Shown: positions 53,421 to 62,546 of the stretch, one piece after another
How positions within the stretch are numbered: position 1 is the stretch's first letter
How the letters are laid out: each line of letters starts with the position of its first letter
Assembly (NCBI RefSeq): GCF_003585765.1
Contig: NZ_CP021235.1
Coordinates: 4,526,001-4,590,000 of the forward strand
DNA from: Pontibacter actiniarum
GTDB lineage: Bacteria; Bacteroidota; Bacteroidia; Cytophagales; Hymenobacteraceae
Direction of reading: 5' to 3'
DNA: 64,000 nt
Notes under the pieces: generated by a model
Databases searched by the model: none
Told to the model about the DNA's origin: nothing
What the model saw: only the letters and a program-made list of their open reading frames with translations
Translations under genes and position numbers: made by a program

Positions 53421-54806
53421 TTACACCAACCGCAGGTGTACCACCAGGTACCACACCAGAATCAGCGCTGGCAGCAGGAACGGGATAGAGTAACGTATGA
53501 TATAGGCGAAGAATGTCGGCATCTTGATACCCGCGCTTTCGGCAATGGCCTTCACCATGAAGTTAGGCCCGTTACCAATGTAGGTGAACGCACCAAACAG
53601 TACGGACGAGAGCGAGATGGCCTCTAGCAGCACTAAGGTGCCAGGGTCGGCGCCCGTGCCTGTGGCGAACTGCTTCACCTCTACCACACTGTTTTGAGCC
53701 ATGTCATACTTGGCCATGGCCAGCGACAGGAAGTTAGCATAGGTAGGGGCGTTGTCCAGGAAGCCGGAGAGCGTACCCGTTGCCCAGTACAGGAAGTTCG
53801 GGGTAATAAAGGCTGAGAACTCAGGCGCCGAAGCGATAGCGGCAGACAGCTGCAGCGCCGGCATCATGGTAAAGAAGATACCGAAGAACAGGAACACTAC
53901 CTCCAGGATAGGGTGGAAGTTAAACTGGTTACCGGCCAGCGCTGTTTTGCTGGAGAAGCGGTAGCAGGCAAAGGCTGCGCCCAACTGGATGATCTCACGC
54001 AGGAAAGAGAACTTGTTGCCGTCATAGGCAATGTGCGGCAGCCCCTCAATCACGTTCGGGTCCAGGAAAACGGCTCCGATGATGATAGCCAGCCAGAACA
54101 GGTTACGCTTTCCGCTGATATAGAACTCGGTTTTCTCTGTGTTTTTCGCCACTACCTCAGGGCGTGGCTGGAAGTTCTCTTTGTTACGGCTGTCAATAAC
54201 GTAGAAGATGGCACAAAGTATAATGATGACCAAAATCCACGGGAGGAACAGGTGCTGCATCGTCCAGAAGAACGGAACACCCTTCAGGAAGCCGATGAAC
54301 AGCGGAGGGTCCCCAAGGGGCGTAAGCAAACCACCGGCGTTACTCACAATAAAGATAAAGAACACGATCTGGTAGGGCTTGATGCGGTGCACGTTCAGGC
54401 GTATGAACGGGCGGATAAGCAGCAACGAAGCACCTGTGGTACCTACTAAGTTGGCCAGAACCGCGCCAATGGCTACCAAAGCCACATTCATGGCCGGGGT
54501 CGCGTTAGCGTTGATGTTGATGTATATACCGCCGGCGGCAATGTAGAGCGAGCTTAGCAGGATGGCAAAGGTAACGTACTCGAAGAACGTATGCACCGGC
54601 ATGTGGAAATCACCGAGAACAAACAGGTAGTAAGCCAGTACGGTAAGGCCGAGCGTTACGGCAACGGTTTTATAGTTGTGTTCCCAGAAGTGTCCGAAAA
54701 AGATAGGGCCAGAGGCAATCATACCTATCAGGAGTAGGAATGGGACAATCATAAACATTGGGACGAGGTGCTGGGCCTGGGCCAACAGAATGAGGTTGTT
54801 TAGCAT
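53421..54806 (-). CDS. Sodium:proton antiporter-like permease (NhaD/CitT ion-transporter superfamily)
   Basis: 461 residues with about 12-13 hydrophobic helices. Conserved re-entrant features of the IT superfamily are visible: NLVGTTGASLLLIRPFIRLN, FIVSNAGGLLTPLGDPPLFI, and SGFLDNAPTYANFLSLAMAK, with a C-terminal GAFTYIGNGPNFMVKAIAES. This subgroup is annotated as a sodium:proton antiporter in Bacteroidota; citrate or arsenite transport cannot be excluded. A TATCTTTG box on the minus strand (54857-54864) lies about 50 bp upstream. Confidence 0.85.
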   Translation of the reverse strand: MLNNLILLAQAQHLVPMFMIVPFLLLIGMIASGPIFFGHFWEHNYKTVAVTLGLTVLAYYLFVLGDFHMPVHTFFEYVTFAILLSSLYIAAGGIYININANATPAMNVALVAIGAVLANLVGTTGASLLLIRPFIRLNVHRIKPYQIVFFIFIVSNAGGLLTPLGDPPLFIGFLKGVPFFWTMQHLFLPWILVIIILCAIFYVIDSRNKENFQPRPEVVAKNTEKTEFYISGKRNLFWLAIIIGAVFLDPNVIEGLPHIAYDGNKFSFLREIIQLGAAFACYRFSSKTALAGNQFNFHPILEVVFLFFGIFFTMMPALQLSAAIASAPEFSAFITPNFLYWATGTLSGFLDNAPTYANFLSLAMAKYDMAQNSVVEVKQFATGTGADPGTLVLLEAISLSSVLFGAFTYIGNGPNFMVKAIAESAGIKMPTFFAYIIRYSIPFLLPALILVWYLVVHLRLV

Positions 54807-55007
54807 GGTTTAGATTGGTGCTGTGTTAGTCCGGTCTAGGTTATTTGCTTGCAGCACAAAGATACAGTTTCTGGGTTAAATAGCTAACGGTTTGCAGGGT
54901 TTGCCCCATAATTGATGTTGGTACATGGAGCAGCAGCAGCGGCAGCCGATGGCAGTGGAACGCCAAAAAAGAACGGCCCCTGCCCGGCAGGCTGCCTGTA
55001 AAAGGCA

Positions 55008-55034
55008 AAAAGCGAGAAGTGCTTTCTCGCTTTT
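55008..55034 (-). terminator. Terminator of the 61-aa acidic protein gene
   Basis: Stem AAAAGCGAGAA (55008-55018) with TTCTCGCTTTT (55024-55034), 30 bp after the stop on the minus strand. The remaining gap up to the antiporter gene holds no other element. Confidence 0.82.
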
Positions 55035-55064
55035 ACCGGCATGGTCCCGTCGTGTTGCCCACAG

Positions 55065-55250
55065 CTACTCTTCCTCCTGGCCTGGCGTCGTATCTATGTA
55101 GACTGTCGGTATATCTTCGTTGCGCACTACGTCCTCGTCGTCCTCTGAGGCCTTTTCCGCTCCGTCTTCCAACTGTGCGACTAAACTGTCTAGCTTGCCT
55201 TGTACTCTCAGTATTTCTTTTCTTATCGCTTCTTTTTCTTCTTCTTTCAT
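55065..55250 (-). CDS. Small acidic hypothetical protein (61 aa)
   Basis: 61 residues: an N-terminal amphipathic helix (MKEEEKEAIRKEILRVQGKL) followed by a highly acidic tail with DDEDVVRNEDIPTVYIDTTP and a final GQEEE. Purine-rich GAAGAA triplets near the start give Shine-Dalgarno-like sequences. No family recognised. The dedicated terminator supports expression. Confidence 0.55.
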   Translation of the reverse strand: MKEEEKEAIRKEILRVQGKLDSLVAQLEDGAEKASEDDEDVVRNEDIPTVYIDTTPGQEEE

Positions 55251-55547
55251 GATGCTTGGGTTAAATCATAGGATGCCCGTAGGCTTCCTCTACTACCGCT
55301 TTTATACTATAAAAGCCGCGCAAAGGCTGCTTCCGAAGGTGTTTTTTACTTAACTTGAGCAGTAACTAGTGCAATGCGAGGGCTGTAGCGGGGGAGCCTG
55401 TGCCTGTGTCGTTCGCTGCCTCTGGCTGCTGTTACCGGCAACAGAAACGGAAGAGGGGGCCAAAGCTTACCACTTCTCATAAATATTGGCTAATTTTGGA
55501 AACTTTAAGATATAGCCACTGGTTTTAACCTTAAACAGCGAAATCTC

Positions 55548-56159
55548 ATGACAGAAAATAAAGAAAAGATGGTTTCTGTGTACGCAGAGGCTAACCCCAA
55601 CCCAGAGTCGATGAAGTTTGTGATGAACGTGCAACTGCTGCCTGAGGGCCAGAGCGTGGATTATCCGAACCTGGAGAGCGCTCTGGAGTCGCCGCTGGCG
55701 CAAGAGCTGTTCAACTTCGACTACGTATCGCGCGTGTTTATCGCGAGTAACTTTGTGACCGTAACCAAAAGCGCTGACCTGGAGTGGGTAAAACTGATCC
55801 CGGAGCTGCGCACGTTCCTGAAGTCTTATGTAGAGGCGGGCGGCCCGATCTTCAACGAAGGGTTCTCTGCCGCAAAGCCTGCAGCCACGGCCGATAACGG
55901 TGAGACATCAGCCGAAGACGCAGACATCGCCAAAAAAATCACAGACCTGCTGGATAACTATGTGCGTCCGGCGGTGGAGCAGGATGGTGGTAACATCACC
56001 TTTAAGTCGTATAACGAAGGCGTGGTAACGGTGCACCTGCAGGGTTCCTGCAGCGGCTGCCCATCGGCCACTGTAACGCTTAAAGCCGGTATCGAGAACC
56101 TGCTGAAGCGCATGGTGCCTGAAGTGAAAGAAGTTGTTGCTGACGGTGTAACCGTGTAA
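55548..56159 (+). CDS. nfuA: NifU-like iron-sulfur scaffold/carrier (Nfu)
   Basis: 203 residues. The N-terminal Nfu_N domain (about 8-95, NPESMKFVMNVQLLPEG and SRVFIASNFVTVTK) is joined by an Ala/Glu linker to a C-terminal NifU domain (about 128-203) with the cluster-binding pair Cys168-x2-Cys171 in GSCSGCPSATVTLKAGIE. It delivers Fe-S clusters to apoproteins. A TAATTTTG box (55491-55498) lies 50 bp upstream. The 297-bp gap before it has no other feature. Monocistronic. Confidence 0.92.
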   Translation: MTENKEKMVSVYAEANPNPESMKFVMNVQLLPEGQSVDYPNLESALESPLAQELFNFDYVSRVFIASNFVTVTKSADLEWVKLIPELRTFLKSYVEAGGPIFNEGFSAAKPAATADNGETSAEDADIAKKITDLLDNYVRPAVEQDGGNITFKSYNEGVVTVHLQGSCSGCPSATVTLKAGIENLLKRMVPEVKEVVADGVTV

Positions 56160-56187
56160 GTTACTCCTTCCAAGCTTAACGTATAAA

Positions 56188-56219
56188 AACAGCCAGCTCC
56201 TACCCAGGGGCTGGCTGTT
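56188..56219 (+). terminator. Terminator of the Nfu gene
   Basis: A 10-bp stem, AACAGCCAGC (56188-56197) with GCTGGCTGTT (56210-56219), then CTGTTTT, 28 bp after the stop. Confidence 0.85.
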
Positions 56220-56876
56220 CTGTTTTATGCCCTCTCCGGCTCTTGCCTTGGAAGCACTGCCAGCCATTTGTGTACCTGTCTGGAAAGCGGTGTGACTTTG
56301 GATTGTATAGGAAAACCTTTCCTTAAAGAGAGAGCCTTAGCTGAGAGGAAGAAAAAACTCTACGTAAAGACAGTAGCTATCGGAACTGCCCCCAGTCCTT
56401 GGGTTGAGCGCCTTGTGCCTGTTGCGGTGCCCGCTAGGGCAGCCCGCAGCGGAGCGAGGGCAGCTTCAGGCGCACAGCGCGATGCCCTTATCGAGGGCCT
56501 CTACCCCCAAGACGAGCCCTCGCGGGCATGAGCGCTCCAAAGTGTAAAGTGAAACAGTAGGTGCGTGAGAGCTGCAGGATGAACGGAAGCTAGAAAAGGT
56601 AGCTTGCTTGAGGTTGCGGTAAGCAATTATTATAAAAGTATAGCAGGAGCAGTCGCGGCACAAGCGGACGCTTGCGCCAGAAAGGTACAAGTATAGCCAA
56701 GGCAGTAACAGGTATGGCTCTGCAAGCCAGTCGAGTTGCAAACTCGACATTATAACAAGTCACAAGTCTGAAGACTTGCGCCAGCGGGGCCAGCGGGACT
56801 GGGTATTGTCACAGGTATAGCTGCAGCTGGTTCAGTAAACTGCTTAACAGGGCAAACTATACATACCTGTAATAAA
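56220..56876. repeat. Gene-free 650-bp region rich in short palindromes and REP-like units
   Basis: No believable gene; the open frames at 56268-56531 and 56466-56750 are low-complexity. Three compact inverted repeats occur within 130 bp: AAGCG-GA-CGCTT in 56655-56679, GTCGAGTTGCAAACTCGAC (56730-56748) and CAAGTCTGAAGACTTG (56763-56778). The first and third continue with the same CGCCA, giving CTTGCGCCA tails. An inverted CGAGGGC/GCCCTCG pair lies near 56493-56522. Two AAGTATA copies (56636, 56689) are present. Confidence 0.55.
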
Positions 56877-56904
56877 AAAGCCCGGAGCATCTGCCCCGGG
56901 CTTT
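56877..56904 (-). terminator. Terminator of secDF
   Basis: GC-rich stem AAAGCCCGG-A-GC with GC-C-CCGGGCTTT (one mismatch) and loop ATCT, with an A-run on the left giving the T-run on the minus strand, 22 bp after the stop codon. Confidence 0.85.
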
Positions 56905-56925
56905 CTTTCTTATAATCATATGGGC

Positions 56926-59922
56926 TTAGCGGGCCTGCTGCACTTTTGGTGCTGCCGGCTCCTTCGCTTTCTCTTTTGTTGTGTCTACCACAATTGGTGT
57001 GGCGATGAACAGGGAAGAGTAAGTACCAAACAGCACACCGATAATCATGGCCAGCGAGAAGCTGCGCAGTACTTCACCACCGAAGATGAAGAGCACCACT
57101 ACTACCAGGAACAACGTTAAAGATGTGATGATAGTACGGCTAAACGTGCTGATCAGGGCTGGGTTTACCACCTCTCTGATGCCGGAGCGCGGGTTGTCGT
57201 TCAGGTACTCACGCACGCGGTCAAAGATAACCACGGTGTCGTTGATCGAGAAACCGATGATAGTCAGAACCGCTGCGATAAACACCTGGTCCATTTCATA
57301 GGAGATGCCGAACAGGTTCAGGATAGAGAACACTGCGATAATCATCAGGGCATCGTGCAGAAGGGCAACTACGCCACCCAGTGAGAACTGCCATTTGCTG
57401 AAACGCACCATCACGTACAGGAAGATACCAACCAGTGCCAGCAGCACAGCGATCAAGGCTGTATTCTGGATGTCGTCGGCCATGGTGGCGCCTACCTTCG
57501 ATGAGCTCAGGATTTCCGGGGTCAGGTTGCTGTACTCCTGAAGGCCTTGCTCCAGGGCAGTGGCTACCTTCTCATCGGCCTCGATGCTCTCGTCGTCGGC
57601 CAGCCAGCTGGTGATTACTTTCACGCGGTTAGAGGCGCCGAAGGTTTTCACTTCAGTGCCAGCCTCCTGGAAGTCATCCATCAGGGCAGAACGAACCTCA
57701 GAAGCCGGAACAGCCTGGTCAAACTCAATTACATAAGAGCGGCCTCCTCTAAAGTCCACACCCAGGTTAGGGCCTTTGATAGCCATTGCCACAAAGCCAA
57801 AAGCAAGTATAAACAGAGAGAAAGCGTAAGCAGGTTTTCTATACTTCATCACGTCGAATGTGATGTTGCGGAACATCTTGTCGGCCAGTGAAGTAGAGAA
57901 GGCAAGCTTGCCGCCTTTCTTAAAGGTACTTTCCACAAACAGCCTGGAGATGAACACAGAGGTGAAGAACGAAGTCACGATACCGATCATCAGCGTGATG
58001 GCAAAGCCTTTTACCGGGCCTGAACCGAAGAAGTACAGGATAAAGCCTACGATGAAAGTCGTTACGTTTGCGTCGAAGATCGTGCTGAATGCCTTACCGT
58101 AGCCGGCGTTGATTACCTCACGCATGCTCAGGCCTTTGGCAGCCTCTTCGCGCATACGCTCAAAGATCAGTACGTTCGCATCCACGGCCATACCCAGAGT
58201 CAGTACGATACCGGCAATACCCGGCAGTGTAAGGGCAGCACCAAACTGCGCCAGCACACCAAGGATAAAGAACACGTTGAACAGCAGGGAAAGGTCAGCA
58301 ATGAAACCACCGCGGCTGTAGTAAGCGATCATGAAGATAACCACAATGGCGAAACCTGCCAGAGTAGAGATCAGGCCCTGGTTAATAGCCTCCTGGCCCA
58401 GTGACGGACCTACGATAGCCTCTTCCACGATACGGGTAGGGGCTGGCATTTTACCGGCTTTCAGGATGTTGGCAAGGTCTTGTGCCTCTTCGATGGTGAA
58501 GTTACCGGAGATGGAAGAGTTACCACCTGTGATTTCTCCCTGCACCACCGGGGCAGAGTAGACATAGTTATCCAGCACGATCGCCACCTGGCGACCTACG
58601 TTATCACCTGTCAGGCGGGCCCATTTCTTGGCGCCGGTCGGGTTCATGTTCATCGTGATCTCAGGGCGACCGGTCTGGTCAAAATCCTGGCGGGCTTCGT
58701 TGATTACCTCACCCGTCATCGGAGCCTTGCCGTCACGGCCTTTCTTGATCGCGTAGAACTCCACAAACTCGGCTCCGTTATCGCCTGTGATCGGCTTCAC
58801 GCCCCACAGGAATTTCATGTTCGGAGGCAGAATAGAGCGCACATCCGGGCGGCTAAACAGGTCGTTGATACGGGCTGTGTCGCGTACATTGGCGCCAATG
58901 CCACCAGGCATCTGCGTGAAGAGCGAAGCCAGTACGCCTGTTCGCGGGTTGTTGGCAAGCGAGTCGATCGCTGTTGCTGCTGTGTCTTTGGTAGCGGCGG
59001 CGATGGCGGCAGAGTCTGTCTGGATAGAGTCGTTGCCGGCAGCCTGTGCCAACACGTCCTGGCCGGCTTCCTCTACGATGGAAACATTGCCTGTCGCGTC
59101 TCCGGCGTTAGCGTTTGTGCCGCCAATGTTAAGTTTGCCGGCTTTCTGCTGCTCATCCAGGTACTGGCCCACCTGCACAAAGTACGGGCTGAACTCCTGT
59201 GGAGACCACACTTCCCAGAACTCCAGGTTTGCCATGCCCTGCAGGAGCTTGCGCACGCGGTCTGGGTTGTCGATGCCCGGAAGCTCGATCTGGATACGGC
59301 CAGTGCCTTTCAGGCGCTGAATGTTCGGCTGTGTTACGCCAAAACGGTCGATACGGGTACGCAGGATGTTGAAAGAGCGGTCAATGGCGTCTTCCACCTC
59401 GGCTTCGATAACCTCAATCACCTGCTCGTTGGTAGACTCGTAGCTGATCTTGCCACGGTTGGCCGTGTTAGAGAAGATGCGGCTCAGGCGGCCGTTTGGC
59501 TCCACCTCGCGGTAAGCTTCTGCAAAAAGCGTCGTGAAACGCTCCTGGCTGTTCTTCTGCAGCTCCTGCGCACGGGCCAGCGCTTTCTGGAAGCTCGGGT
59601 CTTTGCTGTTGCCAGACATCGACTTGATGATCTCTACAGGCGATACCTCCAGCACCACGTGCATACCACCTTTCAGGTCCAGGCCAAGGCCTAGCTCGTT
59701 TTCCTTTACATCCTGGTAGGTAAGGCCTAGGAATACAGGCTCTTTCCAAACAGAGTCCAGGTAAGTCTGCTTTTTAAGCAGGTCGACATTGCCTTGTGCG
59801 TCCGTGGCGTAAAGCTCGGCTTTGTTTTGCACGCTGCGGGCAATGAACGAGAACGACAGGTAGTACAGGCAGAGCGCCGATACGATCACCGTCAGAACGA
59901 TAATTAATGATTTGTTCCGCAT
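56926..59922 (-). CDS. secDF: Protein translocase subunit SecDF (fused)
   Basis: 998 residues. The N-terminal SecD half has LGLGLDLKGGMHVVLEVSPV, the periplasmic P1 domain with ILRTRIDRFGVTQPNIQRL and RIQIELPGIDNPDRVRKLL, and the SecD membrane block with GMAVDANVLIFERMREE. The SecF half follows with NLGVDFRGGRSYVIEFDQAV and GFSINDTVVIFDRVREYLND. Fusion of both is normal in Bacteroidota. A low-complexity Ala/Asp/Thr insert (about 270-335) lies in the periplasmic region. It uses the proton gradient to pull exported proteins through SecYEG. Confidence 0.97.
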   Translation of the reverse strand: MRNKSLIIVLTVIVSALCLYYLSFSFIARSVQNKAELYATDAQGNVDLLKKQTYLDSVWKEPVFLGLTYQDVKENELGLGLDLKGGMHVVLEVSPVEIIKSMSGNSKDPSFQKALARAQELQKNSQERFTTLFAEAYREVEPNGRLSRIFSNTANRGKISYESTNEQVIEVIEAEVEDAIDRSFNILRTRIDRFGVTQPNIQRLKGTGRIQIELPGIDNPDRVRKLLQGMANLEFWEVWSPQEFSPYFVQVGQYLDEQQKAGKLNIGGTNANAGDATGNVSIVEEAGQDVLAQAAGNDSIQTDSAAIAAATKDTAATAIDSLANNPRTGVLASLFTQMPGGIGANVRDTARINDLFSRPDVRSILPPNMKFLWGVKPITGDNGAEFVEFYAIKKGRDGKAPMTGEVINEARQDFDQTGRPEITMNMNPTGAKKWARLTGDNVGRQVAIVLDNYVYSAPVVQGEITGGNSSISGNFTIEEAQDLANILKAGKMPAPTRIVEEAIVGPSLGQEAINQGLISTLAGFAIVVIFMIAYYSRGGFIADLSLLFNVFFILGVLAQFGAALTLPGIAGIVLTLGMAVDANVLIFERMREEAAKGLSMREVINAGYGKAFSTIFDANVTTFIVGFILYFFGSGPVKGFAITLMIGIVTSFFTSVFISRLFVESTFKKGGKLAFSTSLADKMFRNITFDVMKYRKPAYAFSLFILAFGFVAMAIKGPNLGVDFRGGRSYVIEFDQAVPASEVRSALMDDFQEAGTEVKTFGASNRVKVITSWLADDESIEADEKVATALEQGLQEYSNLTPEILSSSKVGATMADDIQNTALIAVLLALVGIFLYVMVRFSKWQFSLGGVVALLHDALMIIAVFSILNLFGISYEMDQVFIAAVLTIIGFSINDTVVIFDRVREYLNDNPRSGIREVVNPALISTFSRTIITSLTLFLVVVVLFIFGGEVLRSFSLAMIIGVLFGTYSSLFIATPIVVDTTKEKAKEPAAPKVQQAR

Positions 59923-60098
59923 TGTTAAGTTTAAAGTAAGTATATAGTATGATCTTGGATACAGTAATGGTTCTCCCTTAGCGCTTTAGCTATGTCTGTA
60001 CTATAACTGCAAAGCGGCTAGCGTATGTTCCGTCGGCGGCCAGATATAGCGCTGCGGCGGCAAAAATAAAAGGAGAAAGGCAATAGGAGGGGTACAGC

Positions 60099-60485
60099 CT
60101 AGGGGGCGTTGGGCTGTATGGTGTTTGGAATAAGCTGGGCCACAAAACCATTGCCGGGAGGAATGGTGGTGTAGGCCGGTAAAAGCTCGTTGGCCGGGGA
60201 ACCGAAGGATGGCTGCTGCGGAAGTGGCTCAATGTCCTGCTGCAGGTCGAGGGCCACAAAAGAGGTGGTGCCCTCCAGCGATACCTTCTGCTTTACGACT
60301 GTCTTGTCCTCTGTATCCGGGGCAGTGGCCAGCCTGGAGCTGGGTTGCTGCGTTGCGCCAGCCGCCGACGTAAAGGCTGCCACTTCCTGGCCGTTGAGCA
60401 TGAGCGCCCACAGCAGGGTTACCGACATCAAGAGATGCCTGAGGTGGCAGGATATGTTAGCGGCTTTTGGCATGTACAATCGCAA
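60099..60485 (-). CDS. Exported hypothetical protein (128 aa)
   Basis: 128 residues (possible second start at the ATG at 60473). A hydrophobic signal-like segment (about 18-37, LLMSVTLLWALMLNGQEVAA) is followed by a Ser/Thr/Pro/Gln-rich region with SFVALDLQQDIEPLPQQPSF and a final GNGFVAQLIPNTIQPNAP. Low structural complexity; no family recognised. It follows the ktrA-like gene after 31 bp on the same strand. Confidence 0.5.
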   Translation of the reverse strand: MRLYMPKAANISCHLRHLLMSVTLLWALMLNGQEVAAFTSAAGATQQPSSRLATAPDTEDKTVVKQKVSLEGTTSFVALDLQQDIEPLPQQPSFGSPANELLPAYTTIPPGNGFVAQLIPNTIQPNAP

Positions 60486-60516
60486 ATATGAAATCTTTTC
60501 TCTTAAAAAAGAAATA

Positions 60517-61209
60517 TTAGCGGTTAATATCGATAAATCGCTTTACGTCCTGCTTCTTGCCGATAAGCAACAGGATATCTGATGGATAGATGATGGTGTC
60601 GGCCTTCGGCACGCCGATAATGTGCTCTACCTGCGTTGGCTTGCCGTCCTGGATCTCCTCAAAAAAGCGCTTTATCGTGATCAGGTTGAGGTTATACTTC
60701 TCGCGGAGCGATATTTTGGCCACACTGCGGTTGGCGATGTTGCGCGGGGCGTTAATCTCCACGATCTCGTAGTTATCGGGTAGCGGGAGGAAAGTGCGTA
60801 TACTTGGCTGCAGCAGGCGCTCGGCCACTGTTTTGCCAACCTCTCCCTCCGGCGACAGGATCTCCTGCACACCCATCTTCTCCAGGATGCGGCGCTGCTG
60901 CTTATTGGAGGCGCGGGTGATCACACGCTTCACGTTCAGCTCCTGCAGGTTAGCCGTGGTGATCAGCAAAGCCTCGAAGTCCTCCCCGATGGCCACAATC
61001 ACTGCGTCCATGTCCTGGATGTTCTGTGCCTCCAGCGACCGGATGTCGGTGGCGTCTAGCGCCACGGCGTAGGCTACCTGGTCCTTGATGGCCTCCACAT
61101 GGTCCTCGTCGTTGTCGATGGCAATGACTTCGGCGCCGCGCTCTGCCAGTGTCGTCGCAATAGAGTTGCCGAAGATACCCAGCCCGATTACCGCAAATTT
61201 ATGCCTCAT
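60517..61209 (-). CDS. ktrA: TrkA/KtrA-type potassium-uptake regulatory protein (RCK)
   Basis: 230 residues. The RCK_N Rossmann domain has FAVIGLGIFGNSIATTLAER and AIDNDEDHVEAIKD (NAD/ATP-binding Asp), and ALDATDIRSLEAQNIQDMDA. The C-terminal RCK_C domain (about 145-225) includes PSDILLLIGKKQDVKRFIDI. It gates a KtrB/TrkH-type potassium channel, but no membrane subunit is encoded in the window. Its start overlaps the end of udk by 4 bp (ATGA-type coupling). Confidence 0.92.
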   Translation of the reverse strand: MRHKFAVIGLGIFGNSIATTLAERGAEVIAIDNDEDHVEAIKDQVAYAVALDATDIRSLEAQNIQDMDAVIVAIGEDFEALLITTANLQELNVKRVITRASNKQQRRILEKMGVQEILSPEGEVGKTVAERLLQPSIRTFLPLPDNYEIVEINAPRNIANRSVAKISLREKYNLNLITIKRFFEEIQDGKPTQVEHIIGVPKADTIIYPSDILLLIGKKQDVKRFIDINR

Positions 61210-61826
61210 GCTTTTATTCTAGCGTTTAGGTATGTGGTAAGCACCTCCAGCCCGCGCTCAAAGTTGGCGTTGTTCGGGATGATGATGTCCGCATCGTTCT
61301 TGTATGGTTTAATGTACTTCTCGTAGGTAGGGGCCACATGGTTCGTGTAACGGTACAGCACGTCATCCAGGTCGTATCCGCGCTCTACCTTGTCGCGCAC
61401 AATGCGGCGCTGCAGCTTGATGTACTCTTTTGCGTCGATGTACACCTTTAGGTCCAGCAGGTTGGCGATCTCCTCAAAGTAAAACACGAAGATGCCCTCC
61501 ACTACCACAATCGGAGCCGGTCTGAACTCCAATTGCTTAGGTACTACGTTAGGATTGTTAAAAGTATACTCGGTGCGGTAAACGGTTTCGCCCTGGCTCA
61601 CCTTCAGGATGTCGTGCGCATAGGCCTCGTCATCAATGCAGGAGGGCAGGTCGAAGTTAACGATGCCGTTCAGGTCTTTGGTCTGGTGCTCGCGCGGCTT
61701 GTAGTAGTTATCCTGAGAGATCAGGCAAATGTTCTCGGGGGAGAACGACGTCAGCAGCTTATTCAAAAAAGTGGTTTTGCCTGAAGCACTACCTCCTGTA
61801 ATTCCGACGATGAATGGCTTTTGCAT
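61206..61826 (-). CDS. udk: Uridine kinase
   Basis: 206 residues. Walker A GITGGSASGKTTF at the start, LISQDNYYKPREHQTKDLNG and NFDLPSCIDD for the nucleoside site, and VVEGIFVFYFEEI and RRIVRDKVERGYDLDDVLYR for the LID region. It phosphorylates uridine/cytidine in pyrimidine salvage. Overlaps the ktrA-like gene by 4 bp. Confidence 0.95.
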   Translation of the reverse strand: MQKPFIVGITGGSASGKTTFLNKLLTSFSPENICLISQDNYYKPREHQTKDLNGIVNFDLPSCIDDEAYAHDILKVSQGETVYRTEYTFNNPNVVPKQLEFRPAPIVVVEGIFVFYFEEIANLLDLKVYIDAKEYIKLQRRIVRDKVERGYDLDDVLYRYTNHVAPTYEKYIKPYKNDADIIIPNNANFERGLEVLTTYLNARIKA

Positions 61827-61908
61827 AGGGAGCTATAGTTTCAGCCTACAAAATTACGACTTTAACAGGTATATGCCACATGCATACGGTTTTTTTATGC
61901 TGGCCCGG

Positions 61909-62487
61909 CTACAGCGCCTTTAAAAAGCGCACCAGTTCCTGTACGGCGCGGCCACGGTGGCTAATGGCGTTCTTTTCCTCGGCGCTCATCTGCGCAAAGG
62001 TGCGGTCGTAGCCGTCGGGCATAAACACGGGGTCGTAGCCAAAGCCTTTGTCGCCTTGCCAGTCTTCTGTTATACGTCCTGTTACGATGCCCTCAAACTG
62101 ATGTTCCTGCCCGTCCAGGATAAGCGTGACGCTGGTGCGGAAGCGGGCCTGGCGGTTTTGCTGCCCCTCCAGGCTTTGCAGCAGCTTCTGGATGTTGTCG
62201 CTGTCGGAGCGCTGCGGGCCGGCGTAGCGGGCCGAGTACACCCCGGGAGCGCCGTCTAGCGCGGCTACCTCCAGGCCGGTGTCGTCGGCAAAGCAGCTCA
62301 CGTTAAAGTGCTGCCACACGTACTCGGCCTTCTGCCGCGAGTTGCCCTCCAGCGTGTCCTGCTCCTCCGGCAGTTCTACGTTGCAGCCAATATCCTCCAG
62401 GCTCAGCAGGGCGTACCTGCCTTCCAGCATCTGGCTTACCTCGGCCAGTTTGTGTTTGTTGTTGGTTGCAAAGCAGAGCTTCTTCAT
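61909..62487 (-). CDS. rdgB: XTP/dITP diphosphatase (RdgB/HAM1)
   Basis: 192 residues. Starts LCFATNNKHKLAEVSQML; active-site residues lie in CFADDTGLEVAALDGAPGVY with SARYAG following, then KGFGYDPVFMPDGYDRTFAQ and the C-terminal NAISHRGRAVQELVRFL. It removes deaminated purine nucleotides from the pool. Same strand as udk, after an 82-bp gap. Confidence 0.96.
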   Translation of the reverse strand: MKKLCFATNNKHKLAEVSQMLEGRYALLSLEDIGCNVELPEEQDTLEGNSRQKAEYVWQHFNVSCFADDTGLEVAALDGAPGVYSARYAGPQRSDSDNIQKLLQSLEGQQNRQARFRTSVTLILDGQEHQFEGIVTGRITEDWQGDKGFGYDPVFMPDGYDRTFAQMSAEEKNAISHRGRAVQELVRFLKAL

Positions 62488-62546
62488 TTTTGTGGGTTTG
62501 TGGTTACTTGTATACTATATAGCGAGGCCTTGTGGGCAGGGCACCC

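Noticed and set aside
56268..56750. Open frames on both strands in the repeat region
   Set aside because: Low-complexity Arg/Ala/Ser composition, no start context, and overlap with palindromic repeats.
58480..59694. 404-codon plus-strand open frame
   Set aside because: Antisense shadow of secDF.
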